A stretch of 64,000 nucleotides of DNA from Oscillospiraceae bacterium. GTDB lineage: Bacteria; Bacillota; Clostridia; Oscillospirales; Oscillospiraceae. The notes beneath the pieces were generated by a model that worked only from the letters and a program-made list of their open reading frames with translations, searched no databases and had not been told where the DNA came from. Location of the stretch: contig JAFVZT010000010.1 of the NCBI GenBank assembly GCA_017508045.1, forward strand, positions 1 through 64,000, given 5' to 3'. Each line of letters begins with the position of its first letter. Position 1 is the first letter of the stretch. The position numbers and the translations under genes are program-made. This document shows positions 33,755-41,583 of the stretch, one piece after another.

Positions 33755-34270
33755 CTAATGTCCTCCCGATCGTTTATTATGTTTTCTTGCTTTGACTCGC
33801 AGACCGCCAAGGTATCTGCGTAATTTAATATAATACGGACGCAGTGGGAACAGGTGTACCCACGCGGCAGTATATGCGCGGTATCCGAAAGCATCCAGCG
33901 AATATTCCTTGCCATTTCGGATAAAACCATCCATTACTGCAATGACCTGCTCCGGCAGTACCGTTTCCCGCTCCGCCTGATTGTCTCCGCAGCATATGTA
34001 GGCTGTATCCTCGCAGGCGATAATCCGGTGCAGAACATACTGCCCGTTTTCTCTGCAATAAAGAATTACATCACCCGGCTTTTGCCGGCCGTTTGTGGGA
34101 ATTAAGATTACGCTATCCCGGCGATGGTAAAACAAAGGGCGCATACTGACACCGGTGACGGTAAGGCTTGCTTTTCCTCCGTTTTCCAATTGCAGCGCAA
34201 TAATCTCAGCCAGCGACTTCATCGGGACGGTTTTTGTCTGCAATTTATCCGTTGCTTCCTTATTTTGCAT
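33755..34270 (-). CDS. Soluble S26-type (signal-peptidase-like) peptidase
   Basis: Start ATG 34270 overlaps the preceding gene by 11 bp. The 171-residue protein has the signal peptidase boxes in order: GVSMRP (Ser42), PGDVILY, LHRII (His81 in place of the bacterial Lys) and CCGDNQ. A Ser-His pair is typical of the SipW/ER branch. No hydrophobic helix is visible at either end, unlike true signal peptidases, so the enzyme may be cytosolic or bound through a partner. Cleavage of the adjacent small membrane protein is plausible. Confidence 0.75.
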   Translation of the reverse strand: MQNKEATDKLQTKTVPMKSLAEIIALQLENGGKASLTVTGVSMRPLFYHRRDSVILIPTNGRQKPGDVILYCRENGQYVLHRIIACEDTAYICCGDNQAERETVLPEQVIAVMDGFIRNGKEYSLDAFGYRAYTAAWVHLFPLRPYYIKLRRYLGGLRVKARKHNKRSGGH

Positions 34271-34970
34271 CACAATCAATCCCTTCGCCGGTCATTGCCT
34301 TAAAGGATACAAATGCCGCATCATCGTCATTACGACAGGTCAGCTCCCAAATCGGAACGGAACGCACAAGGTTGTCCAGCAACGCCAGTTGTTTTTCCAT
34401 TTGATCCTTCTGCAGCTTCCATAGAGATTGACTCATAAAGTTCGGCACCGCTTTTGACGGAGGTAGCGTACATATTTTGTTCTCGTCCCCCCGTTTTAAA
34501 AACGCAATGCCGCCCAACGGCACACCAACCGGGCTGGATAAATCGTGCTTGCCGGACCAGGGTGTGCCGTATGCCATCCACTGACCGTCAACCAAGCGCA
34601 ATGCCGGTTTATCATCATTGAGATAGGTTGCCTGAAAGAGCCTGCACCATTTTTCTGTATGGGTAGACTTTCCGGTTCCGCTGGGGGCTGAAAACAGGTA
34701 GGCTTTTCCCCCATAAATCACTGCAGAGGAGTGCAAAAAAGAGCCGTTAAAGTTTAAAAGGTGCCGGGAAAAAATCGCGCCAAAGCCCATATAGGCCGCC
34801 GTTTCCAAATCTTCCAAAAAGGGATTTAATTTTAGTATTGCCTCTGCGTCGCAAGTAAGCGTAATATCCGCAGGACCGACAGGCGGGATTTCATACGGTG
34901 CTGCCCGTACCTGTGTCCGTCCGGAGGCATCCATATCCACGGTCAAGCCGGCAATGAAATAACGTTTCAT
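34260..34970 (-). CDS. HPr-kinase-like ATPase of the PqqD module
   Basis: A 236-residue protein related to the HPr kinase/PEPCK fold. Walker A is APSGTGKST (95-103), the acidic metal motif is YLNDDKPALR (Asp119/Asp120), and a conserved turn reads YGTPWSGKHDL (about 134-144). Relatives occur beside PqqD-like genes in peptide-modification cassettes, for example SynChlorMet ScmC and the lasso-peptide kinases. It could phosphorylate a peptide or protein Ser. It is too short to be a full HPrK/P with its N-terminal domain, and no HPr gene is near. Confidence 0.75.
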   Translation of the reverse strand: MKRYFIAGLTVDMDASGRTQVRAAPYEIPPVGPADITLTCDAEAILKLNPFLEDLETAAYMGFGAIFSRHLLNFNGSFLHSSAVIYGGKAYLFSAPSGTGKSTHTEKWCRLFQATYLNDDKPALRLVDGQWMAYGTPWSGKHDLSSPVGVPLGGIAFLKRGDENKICTLPPSKAVPNFMSQSLWKLQKDQMEKQLALLDNLVRSVPIWELTCRNDDDAAFVSFKAMTGEGIDCDAK

Positions 34971-34986
34971 AGCTATTAGTCAAATA

Positions 34987-35011
34987 GCGATAGGCGGTTT
35001 CCGCCTATCGC
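34987..35011. other. Strong hairpin between pqqD-like and kinase-like genes
   Basis: A perfect 11-bp stem GCGATAGGCGG/CCGCCTATCGC with a TTT loop in a 66-bp intercistronic gap. Neither side has a long T tract, so it is more likely an mRNA stability or processing element than a full terminator. Confidence 0.6.
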
Positions 35012-35035
35012 AATTCCCTTTCAAAGTAATCCTGT

Positions 35036-35299
35036 TCAAACGATAGCACCTGTGGGACGAAGCCGTGCAACAAAGGCCTTTACATCCTCCAGTGCCTTTT
35101 CCTGTGTAACCTCATAACAGTCAGTCAATGCCTGCGCAAGGGTTTGTTCTGTCTGCTCCGTCTCCAATTGCTCCCAAAGATACGCTCCAGTAGCGTTTAA
35201 TGTAATCATCCCCGGAAAGGTTGAAACCGCTGCGCCTACCGGCACAATAACCAAGGTACCTGCTACCTCGCGCAGCAGGAAATCACTGCTTCGCTTCAT
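35036..35299 (-). CDS. PqqD-family peptide chaperone
   Basis: Start ATG 35299 has GGGGAA upstream. The 87-residue protein matches the PqqD/RRE fold: a beta wing with FLLREVAGTLVIVPVG, the characteristic ITLNATGAYLWEQLE helix, and a final helix DVKAFVARLRPTG. PqqD-like proteins bind leader peptides and present them to modifying enzymes. It lies between a BY-kinase gene and an HPr-kinase-like gene. Its presence argues that the locus acts on a peptide. Confidence 0.85.
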   Translation of the reverse strand: MKRSSDFLLREVAGTLVIVPVGAAVSTFPGMITLNATGAYLWEQLETEQTEQTLAQALTDCYEVTQEKALEDVKAFVARLRPTGAIV

Positions 35300-35316
35300 A
35301 TCATCTTCCCCGCAAA

Positions 35317-36039
35317 TCAATCATAATAGCTGTAGTTCTTCTTTTCATCATGTGCAACACCGTTAAGCACAAAGCCAAGAATTTTCGCTCCGGCAAACTG
35401 CAAATTGTCAATCACACGCTTAAGCGTATCCTTTCTTGCCATACCCTGCCGCACCAAAACCAAAACACCATCTAAATGGCTGGCAATCAGGCAAGCATCC
35501 GACACCAGATTAACAGGTGGCGTGTCCAAAAGAATGTATTCATAGGCTTTGGACTGTTCTTCGATCAGCTCAATAAATTTGCCTGTCTCTAAAAGCTCTG
35601 AGGGGTTTGGTGGGATATCACCGGAAAAAATCATATCCAGATTTGGGCAAATATCCTTATGAATGATAGTCTTGGCATCTGTCATATCCACCAAATAGTT
35701 GGACAATCCAGGGGTCGCCGTCTCGTTCATCAGACGAGCCTGTGCCGGTTTGCGCAAATCTGCGTCAATCAGCAGCACCTTCTGCCCTGCCTCGGCAATA
35801 GAAAGCGCCAAATTCAGCAGTGTAATACTCTTACCTTCACCCGGCGTACTGCTGGTAATACAGATGCGTTTACAGCCCGTACCCTGAAGTGCAAAACGAA
35901 CGTTAGTACGTAAAGTTCTATAAGCTTCACGTACTGCGAAGCTACTGTTTCTCAGCATAAACTGACGACGGTGTGCAGACAGCGGCGTTACCGGTGCAGG
36001 CGGAATTTGGTCTTTTTCTTCCTTAATTTGCTTTTCCAC
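35317..36039 (-). CDS. BY-kinase (CpsD/CapB type)
   Basis: A 240-residue bacterial tyrosine kinase that regulates capsule or exopolysaccharide assembly. Motifs are Walker A TPGEGKS (65-71), Walker A' LLIDADLRKP (about 89-98) and Walker B YILLDTPP. The C-terminus has a short Tyr cluster (NYSYYD), the usual autophosphorylation site. Start GTG 36039 has GAGG 8 nt upstream. The activating Wzz-like partner is encoded 10 bp upstream. Confidence 0.92.
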   Translation of the reverse strand: MEKQIKEEKDQIPPAPVTPLSAHRRQFMLRNSSFAVREAYRTLRTNVRFALQGTGCKRICITSSTPGEGKSITLLNLALSIAEAGQKVLLIDADLRKPAQARLMNETATPGLSNYLVDMTDAKTIIHKDICPNLDMIFSGDIPPNPSELLETGKFIELIEEQSKAYEYILLDTPPVNLVSDACLIASHLDGVLVLVRQGMARKDTLKRVIDNLQFAGAKILGFVLNGVAHDEKKNYSYYD

Positions 36040-36049
36040 TTTTCCAACC

Positions 36050-36775
36050 TCACTTTCTTGCTGCTTTTTTGCTTAAAATGGTCATTTCCGGAATCGCGCC
36101 CAAAATTGGGATCGAACCAATGGGAGATGTGTCAATTGACGTTAAGTCCTCTTCTCTCTTAATTCTCATATCAAACAGGTGGCACACCGCAATAACCAGT
36201 GCTGCCAGACCGGCGCCGATAGCTGTTCCCAAAATGGTATTCTTTGTATAGCTGGGAGAACTACGGCCATTGGGCATCTGCGCATAGTCAATAATCTTTG
36301 CAGAGCTTCCTTCAATAATATCTGTAATCTCTGCAGGAGCAACATCTGCAATGGTGTTGGCCAGCTTCATTGAAAGCTCCGGATCCGGTGAGGTTACGGT
36401 TACGTGAAACATTTCCGTCTCTCCCATTGCTTTTGCGGAAATCATCCCCTTTACTTGATTTGTCGAAAGTGAGACGCCGCTTTCATCTATTATCTTATTT
36501 ACAACCCGATTGCTCTGAATAATATTCATATAGGTTTCTACCAAATGCAAGGCAACCGCCAAATCTGACGAGGATATGGCTGAGTTTCCTTTTCCCGAGC
36601 CGTTATTAACATAAAGAGTGACGCTGGCCTGATACTGGGGTGTTACAAAGAGAACTGTATATGTCAGCACAAGAGTACCAACAAGCACGCCGCATAATAC
36701 GATGATCCACAGCCGCTTGCCAAGCGCCTTCATTACATCGAGAAAATCAATCTCAATTGCTCCAATTTCCGTCAT
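36050..36775 (-). CDS. Wzz/CpsC-type polysaccharide co-polymerase
   Basis: Start ATG 36775 has AAGGAG; longer in-frame extension lies in the leader. The 241-residue protein has two membrane helices (about 23-43 and 175-195) flanking an extracellular domain. The Wzz signature GSGKGNSAISSSDLAVA...ETYMNI precedes the extracellular helices, and the Pro-rich motif MPNGRSSPSYTKN precedes the second helix. It controls chain length and activates the BY-kinase encoded next. Confidence 0.9.
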   Translation of the reverse strand: MTEIGAIEIDFLDVMKALGKRLWIIVLCGVLVGTLVLTYTVLFVTPQYQASVTLYVNNGSGKGNSAISSSDLAVALHLVETYMNIIQSNRVVNKIIDESGVSLSTNQVKGMISAKAMGETEMFHVTVTSPDPELSMKLANTIADVAPAEITDIIEGSSAKIIDYAQMPNGRSSPSYTKNTILGTAIGAGLAALVIAVCHLFDMRIKREEDLTSIDTSPIGSIPILGAIPEMTILSKKAARK

Positions 36776-36858
36776 ATCGTTTATCTCCTTAATTTTTGTC
36801 ACGCACCATATCTTTAAAAGATTTGTTTCGCGCAAAGTGTACAGATGCTGTATGTTTT

Positions 36859-36887
36859 ATTTTATCACAGGTTCTATCTGCTGTCAA
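36859..36887 (-). promoter_or_regulatory. Promoter of the wzz-to-ABC operon
   Basis: TTGACA (36887-36882), 17-bp spacer, TAAAAT (36864-36859) on the minus strand, start near 36852. Strong enough to transcribe the seven downstream genes as a unit separate from the dehydratase gene. Confidence 0.8.
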
Positions 36888-36926
36888 CCCGGATTGCCGT
36901 GTCCGGGGGAATAAACATCTTGGGAA

Positions 36927-38945
36927 TCAATGGGTTTTTGTCGCCTGCCGGTACAACTCTTCATAGGTGGCATCCCAACGCGCAGTGCCTGCGGTTGTAC
37001 GCCGATAGGTTGGCACCATGGCAGCTACCACATCGCAAATTGCCTCGTCGTTTTCATATGCCGCATCCATCAGCTTACGAAGCTGAGACAAAAAGATATC
37101 TGTATCAAAGGGGATGGGGTTGCCGATGTGTATCAAATCGTTGGGGGTCTTTTGCATTCCCTCTTCTGCCATAAGCTTCTCTTCATACAGCTTTTCGCCG
37201 GGACGCAGGCCGGTATATACCACCTGAATGTCTACATCCGGTGTATGCCCGGAAAGCTTGATTAGGTTTCTTGCCAGCTCGTCAATTTTAACCGGGGCGC
37301 CCATATCCAGAACAAAAATCTCACCGCCGGCAGCATAAACACCCGCCTGCATAACCAGGCTGACCGCCTCCGGGATGGTCATAAAGTACCGGATAATATC
37401 CGGATGGGTTACCGTAACCGGACCGCCCTTTCGAATTTGCTTCTTAAACAGTGGAATAACCGAACCGTTGCTGCCTAAGACATTACCGAACCGCACTGCA
37501 ACAAATTCCGTGCAGGCATTTTCTATCTGCATTTCTGCTACTGTACCCGTTTCCCGGTGGGTAAACAGCTGGGGCAAATTACCGGCTTTTCCGGTTTTTA
37601 CCGCCCGGTCAAAGGACTGCACCACCATCTCACACAATCGCTTGCTGGCACCCATAATATTGGTGGGGTTTACAGCCTTGTCGGTGCTGATGAGGACAAA
37701 ACGGCTGCAGCCGTGAAGCAGGGCCGCATAGGCTGTTTTATAAGTACCGATAACGTTGTTTTTAATTGCCTCGCAGGGACTTGTTTCCATCAGCGGCACA
37801 TGCTTATGGGCCGCGGCGTGGTATACGATTTCCGGTTTATAGGTAGAGAAAACGTTTTCAATACAACGGCTGTCCCGAACAGAGCCGATGAGCACCTTTA
37901 AGTTAAGCCTTGGATACTTCTCCCGCAGCTCCTGCTCAATGTCATAAGCGTTGTTCTCATAAACATCAAAAATAACCAACAGCTTAGGGTTGTACGCCGC
38001 TACCTGACGGCACAGCTCACTGCCGATAGATCCTCCGCCACCGGTAACCAGAATCGCTTTGCCGCAAATATGGCTGCCGATTTGCTCCAAGTCAACCTGT
38101 ATTGGCTCCCGTCCCAGCAAATCCTCCACTGCCACGTCCTGCATATGACCAAGGGTAACCTCACCGCTGACAAGCTGATAAATGCCCGGCAAATCCTTCA
38201 TTTCACAGCCGGCATCCTTGCAAATATCAAGAATTTCCCGCTTGTCTGCTTTCTTAGCGCTGGGTATTGCCAGTAAAATCTTCTCAATTCGGTATTTACG
38301 AACATTCTCCAGAATAGCTTCTCTTCCGCCTACCACGGGGACACCACCGATGTACCGTCCCCATTTGTTGGAATTATCATCAATAATACAGCATATTCTA
38401 AGATTTTTATACTTGTCCGAGGATACATCCCGTAAAATCATCTGACCGGCACTGCCTGCGCCGATAAGCATAGCGCGCTTCATACCTCCGGCGGCGCGCT
38501 CGGCGCGTCTGCTGCGCTCCAGCAAAACAAACCGATAGGAAAACCGTACGCCCAAAACCAGAGCAAATTGGATTGCCGTTCCGATGATGTAATAGGATAT
38601 CGGCATCCTTCCAAAGGCAAGGGACATAACCACGATATGAACAACCGAAGTAATCACCGTTGCCAAAATTGCCCGCAGCAACTCATCAAAGCTGGCAAAG
38701 CGCCAAATGCTGTTGTACATACGCAGCCAGAGAAACACAATCAGGCTTACAACCGTGTGAATCGGAATATATCGCAAAAATGCGGTTAAATATTGCGGCT
38801 CAATCGCAGAAAATGCGCAATCAAACCGAAACCACAGTGCCAAAAAATAGGCAAAATTCACTGCAATGATGTCAAATATCATCAAAAGTGCTGCTACAAT
38901 ATGCCAATGCTCCAGCTTGCGCAGACCCTTAATTCCTTTCTTCAT
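36927..38945 (-). CDS. Membrane nucleotide-sugar 4,6-dehydratase (CapD/PglF type)
   Basis: A 672-residue protein. About four N-terminal helices (1-140) are followed by a first Rossmann-like domain with GAGSAGQMI (about 145-270), then an SDR catalytic domain. The SDR domain has VTGGGGSIGSELCRQ, substrate-site STDKAVNPTN and GASKRLCE, and a Met-type family variant of the active-site region. It converts a UDP-N-acetyl-hexosamine to the 4-keto-6-deoxy sugar for polysaccharide or glycan synthesis. ATG 38945 fits GGAGG better than GTG 38951. Confidence 0.9.
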   Translation of the reverse strand: MKKGIKGLRKLEHWHIVAALLMIFDIIAVNFAYFLALWFRFDCAFSAIEPQYLTAFLRYIPIHTVVSLIVFLWLRMYNSIWRFASFDELLRAILATVITSVVHIVVMSLAFGRMPISYYIIGTAIQFALVLGVRFSYRFVLLERSRRAERAAGGMKRAMLIGAGSAGQMILRDVSSDKYKNLRICCIIDDNSNKWGRYIGGVPVVGGREAILENVRKYRIEKILLAIPSAKKADKREILDICKDAGCEMKDLPGIYQLVSGEVTLGHMQDVAVEDLLGREPIQVDLEQIGSHICGKAILVTGGGGSIGSELCRQVAAYNPKLLVIFDVYENNAYDIEQELREKYPRLNLKVLIGSVRDSRCIENVFSTYKPEIVYHAAAHKHVPLMETSPCEAIKNNVIGTYKTAYAALLHGCSRFVLISTDKAVNPTNIMGASKRLCEMVVQSFDRAVKTGKAGNLPQLFTHRETGTVAEMQIENACTEFVAVRFGNVLGSNGSVIPLFKKQIRKGGPVTVTHPDIIRYFMTIPEAVSLVMQAGVYAAGGEIFVLDMGAPVKIDELARNLIKLSGHTPDVDIQVVYTGLRPGEKLYEEKLMAEEGMQKTPNDLIHIGNPIPFDTDIFLSQLRKLMDAAYENDEAICDVVAAMVPTYRRTTAGTARWDATYEELYRQATKTH

Positions 38946-38982
38946 AACCACGCCTCCGTATTTTTACAAAATACCAATATAG

Positions 38983-39011
38983 ATTATACAACAAAGCCTT
39001 ATCTTTTTCAA
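38983..39011 (-). promoter_or_regulatory. Dehydratase promoter
   Basis: TTGAAA (39011-39006), 17-bp spacer, TATAAT (38988-38983) on the minus strand. Confidence 0.75.
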
Positions 39012-39052
39012 CCGAAAATTTGAATCTTACAGGTTTTTCCCATTTCGTTTTC

Positions 39053-39082
39053 TTGACTTTGTCCGCGCCATTGTGGTATAAG
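39053..39082 (+). promoter_or_regulatory. DUF218 gene promoter
   Basis: TTGACT (39053-39058), 18-bp spacer, TATAAG (39077-39082). Confidence 0.55.
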
Positions 39083-39112
39083 TTTTGGTAAGAAGAAAAG
39101 GAGAGATACGCT

Positions 39113-39856
39113 GTGAAAAAAAGAAGCTCTTTCGGCAAACCGATTCTGCTGATTTTCGGTTTATTTATCTATGCCAGTGCCTTATGGACATGTGCCGTTT
39201 CCAATACAGGGATTGGGGTTTATGCCGCTTTCATACTTGGCGGCTTGCTGATTGTGTGGAGTGTTTTTTACGAAGCTGTGCAAAAGCGCATCCCAAAAAT
39301 TCTGCGCATTGGTTTTACTGTTGCTCTTATTCTGGTTTTTGGGGCAATTACCGGCCTGCTTGCCTACGGCAGTACGGATACTGTTACATATCAGGAGGAT
39401 GTTGTTCTTGTTCTGGGCTGCGGTGTACGCAAGGACCAGCCCGGCCCGGCATTAAAAGCCCGGCTGGACAGGACCGTTGCTTATTATAAGAAAAACCCCG
39501 ACGTCACTATTATCGTAAGCGGCGGTCAAGGAACCGACGAACAAATTTCAGAAGCCTTGGCAATGGAGCGTTATTTGGTTGCTCAGGGGATTCCTGCAGA
39601 ATGCATTATAAAGGAAGACAGATCCACAAGCACCTACGAAAATTTCCAGTTCAGTAAGCCCGTTCTGGACACTCTGACAGATAGTAACGGCATTGTTTTT
39701 ATTACCAACGAATTTCATATCTATCGTTCTGAACAAGTGGCAAAGCTGTTCGGCTTTGAAAACATCACCCACTGCCACGGTGACAGCCCTTGGTATACGG
39801 TTGTACCCAACGGCTTAAGAGAGTGCCTTGCGGTGGTAAAATACTGGTTTTACTGA
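39113..39856 (+). CDS. YdcF/ElyC-like DUF218 membrane protein
   Basis: Start GTG 39113 has AAGGAGAG. The 247-residue protein has three or four N-terminal helices (about 8-85) and a C-terminal DUF218 domain. It shows VVLVLGCGVRKDQPGPALKA, VSGGQGTDEQISEA, RSTSTYENFQFS and ITNEFHIYRS, the family's conserved segments. Homologues SanA/ElyC affect envelope polymer synthesis. It is divergent from the polysaccharide dehydratase gene, consistent with an envelope role. Confidence 0.85.
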   Translation: MKKRSSFGKPILLIFGLFIYASALWTCAVSNTGIGVYAAFILGGLLIVWSVFYEAVQKRIPKILRIGFTVALILVFGAITGLLAYGSTDTVTYQEDVVLVLGCGVRKDQPGPALKARLDRTVAYYKKNPDVTIIVSGGQGTDEQISEALAMERYLVAQGIPAECIIKEDRSTSTYENFQFSKPVLDTLTDSNGIVFITNEFHIYRSEQVAKLFGFENITHCHGDSPWYTVVPNGLRECLAVVKYWFY

Positions 39857-39935
39857 ACTTTCTATGATAATACTTGTAAAATAGAGAAAAATATGGTAGA
39901 GTATGATGATTTAATTTGAACTTTGGAGTTATGCT

Positions 39936-41528
39936 ATGTCTACTTTAGAACAGGAAATCAGTCGGCGCAGAACCTTTGCCATTATCTCCCACCCCGACGC
40001 CGGTAAAACAACCCTAACGGAAAAGTTTTTGCTCTACGGCGGCGCTATTGCCCAGGCCGGTGTGGTCAAGGGTAAGAAAAACTCCCGTTCCGCCACCTCC
40101 GACTGGATGGAAATTGAAAAACAGCGCGGTATTTCCGTTACCTCCTCTGTTATGCAGTTTCAGTATGGCGGATTCTGTATCAACATTCTGGACACACCCG
40201 GTCACCAGGACTTCTCAGAGGATACCTACCGCACGCTGATGGCGGCGGATTCCGCGGTGATGGTTATTGACGGCGCTAAGGGCGTTGAGCCGCAGACACG
40301 AAAGCTGTTTAAGGTCTGCGCCATGCGGCACATTCCTATTTTCACCTTTATCAACAAAATGGATCGGGAAACCCAAGACCCCTTTGACCTTTTGGACGAG
40401 GTGGAACGGGAGCTGGGCATCGAAACCTATGCTATGAACTGGCCCATCGGTTCCGGCAAGGATTTTCAGGGTGTCTATGACCGGGAAAACAGCCAGCTTC
40501 TGTTCTTCTCCGGTGTCAGCGGCAAAGCAAAGGCTAGTAAACAGGTTGTAGACCTGTACGACAGCCAGGTGGCTCAGCTTTTGGACAGTGAGGCTAAGCA
40601 TCAGCAGCTTATTGATGATGTGGAGCTTTTGTCCGCCGGTCGGGAGATGGACATGGAAGCTGTCCGTAACGGAACGCTTTCTCCTGTGTTCTTTGGCTCT
40701 GCGCTAACCAATTTCGGCATTGAGCCGTTTTTGGAGGCCTTTTTAAAGCTGACGCCCCCGCCCCTGTCCCGAACCTCCGATTGCGGCGAGGTGGATGTGT
40801 TCTCCCCCGATTTTTCCGCCTTTGTATTTAAAATTCAAGCCAATATGAACAAGGCCCATCGGGACAGACTTGCCTTTATGCGTATTTGCTCCGGCAAGTT
40901 CCAAAGAGATACGGAATATTACCATATGCAGGGCGGAAAGAAAATGCGTCTTTCCCAGCCCCAACAGCTTATGGCTGCGGAACGGGAAATCGTGGAAGAA
41001 GCCTATGCCGGTGACGTAATCGGTGTATTTGACCCGGGCATTTTCTCCATTGGCGACACCATCACCGTGCCGGGGAAAAAATTCCTGTACTCCGGCATTC
41101 CCACTTTCGCTCCGGAACATTTTTCCCGAGTATCTGCCAAGGACTCTATGAAGCGCAAGCAATTTGTTAAGGGTACGGAGCAGATCGCCCAGGAAGGCGC
41201 GATCCAGATTTTCAAGGTTCCCAATTCCGGTATGGAAGAGGTTATCGTTGGCGTCGTGGGTACTTTGCAGTTTGATGTGTTCCAATACAGAATGAAAACC
41301 GAGTACGGCGTGGATTTGCGGATGGAGGGTCTGCCCTATGAGGAAATCCGCTTAATTGACCGCTATCCCGGTGATTTAAGCGACCTAAATCTGGGTTCAG
41401 ACGCTGAGCTTTTGGAGGACTATCGGGGAAGAAGCCTGCTGGTATTCAGCAGCTATTGGGCAATCGACTTTACCGTTAAGCGTAATCCCGGTCTTGAGCT
41501 CAAGGAAATTGTTGTGCAAGAGGGTTAA
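39936..41528 (+). CDS. Peptide chain release factor 3
   Basis: A 530-residue translational GTPase that recycles RF1/RF2. G1 is SHPDAGKTT, G3 is DTPGHQDF, G4 is NKMDR and G5 is SALT. The RF3-specific segment SRSATSDWMEIEKQRGISVT is present. Start ATG 39936 has GGAG. It stands alone between DUF218 and a terminator. It keeps the catalytic His that the EF-G-like protein at 55303 lacks. Confidence 0.94.
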   Translation: MSTLEQEISRRRTFAIISHPDAGKTTLTEKFLLYGGAIAQAGVVKGKKNSRSATSDWMEIEKQRGISVTSSVMQFQYGGFCINILDTPGHQDFSEDTYRTLMAADSAVMVIDGAKGVEPQTRKLFKVCAMRHIPIFTFINKMDRETQDPFDLLDEVERELGIETYAMNWPIGSGKDFQGVYDRENSQLLFFSGVSGKAKASKQVVDLYDSQVAQLLDSEAKHQQLIDDVELLSAGREMDMEAVRNGTLSPVFFGSALTNFGIEPFLEAFLKLTPPPLSRTSDCGEVDVFSPDFSAFVFKIQANMNKAHRDRLAFMRICSGKFQRDTEYYHMQGGKKMRLSQPQQLMAAEREIVEEAYAGDVIGVFDPGIFSIGDTITVPGKKFLYSGIPTFAPEHFSRVSAKDSMKRKQFVKGTEQIAQEGAIQIFKVPNSGMEEVIVGVVGTLQFDVFQYRMKTEYGVDLRMEGLPYEEIRLIDRYPGDLSDLNLGSDAELLEDYRGRSLLVFSSYWAIDFTVKRNPGLELKEIVVQEG

Positions 41529-41546
41529 TCTATCCCAACTAAGCAA

Positions 41547-41583
41547 AAAGAACGCTGTCCGAAGGCAGCGTTCTTTCTTTTTT
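41547..41583. terminator. prfC terminator
   Basis: Stem AAAGAACGCTG/CAGCGTTCTTT (41547-41557/41566-41576) followed by CTTTTTT; lies between converging prfC and glgP. Confidence 0.9.

Noticed and set aside
31865..36039. Complete lasso-peptide cluster
   Set aside because: PqqD-like, HPrK-like and ABC genes fit, but there is no asparagine-synthetase-like cyclase or transglutaminase-like leader peptidase, and the S26 enzyme is not the usual protease.
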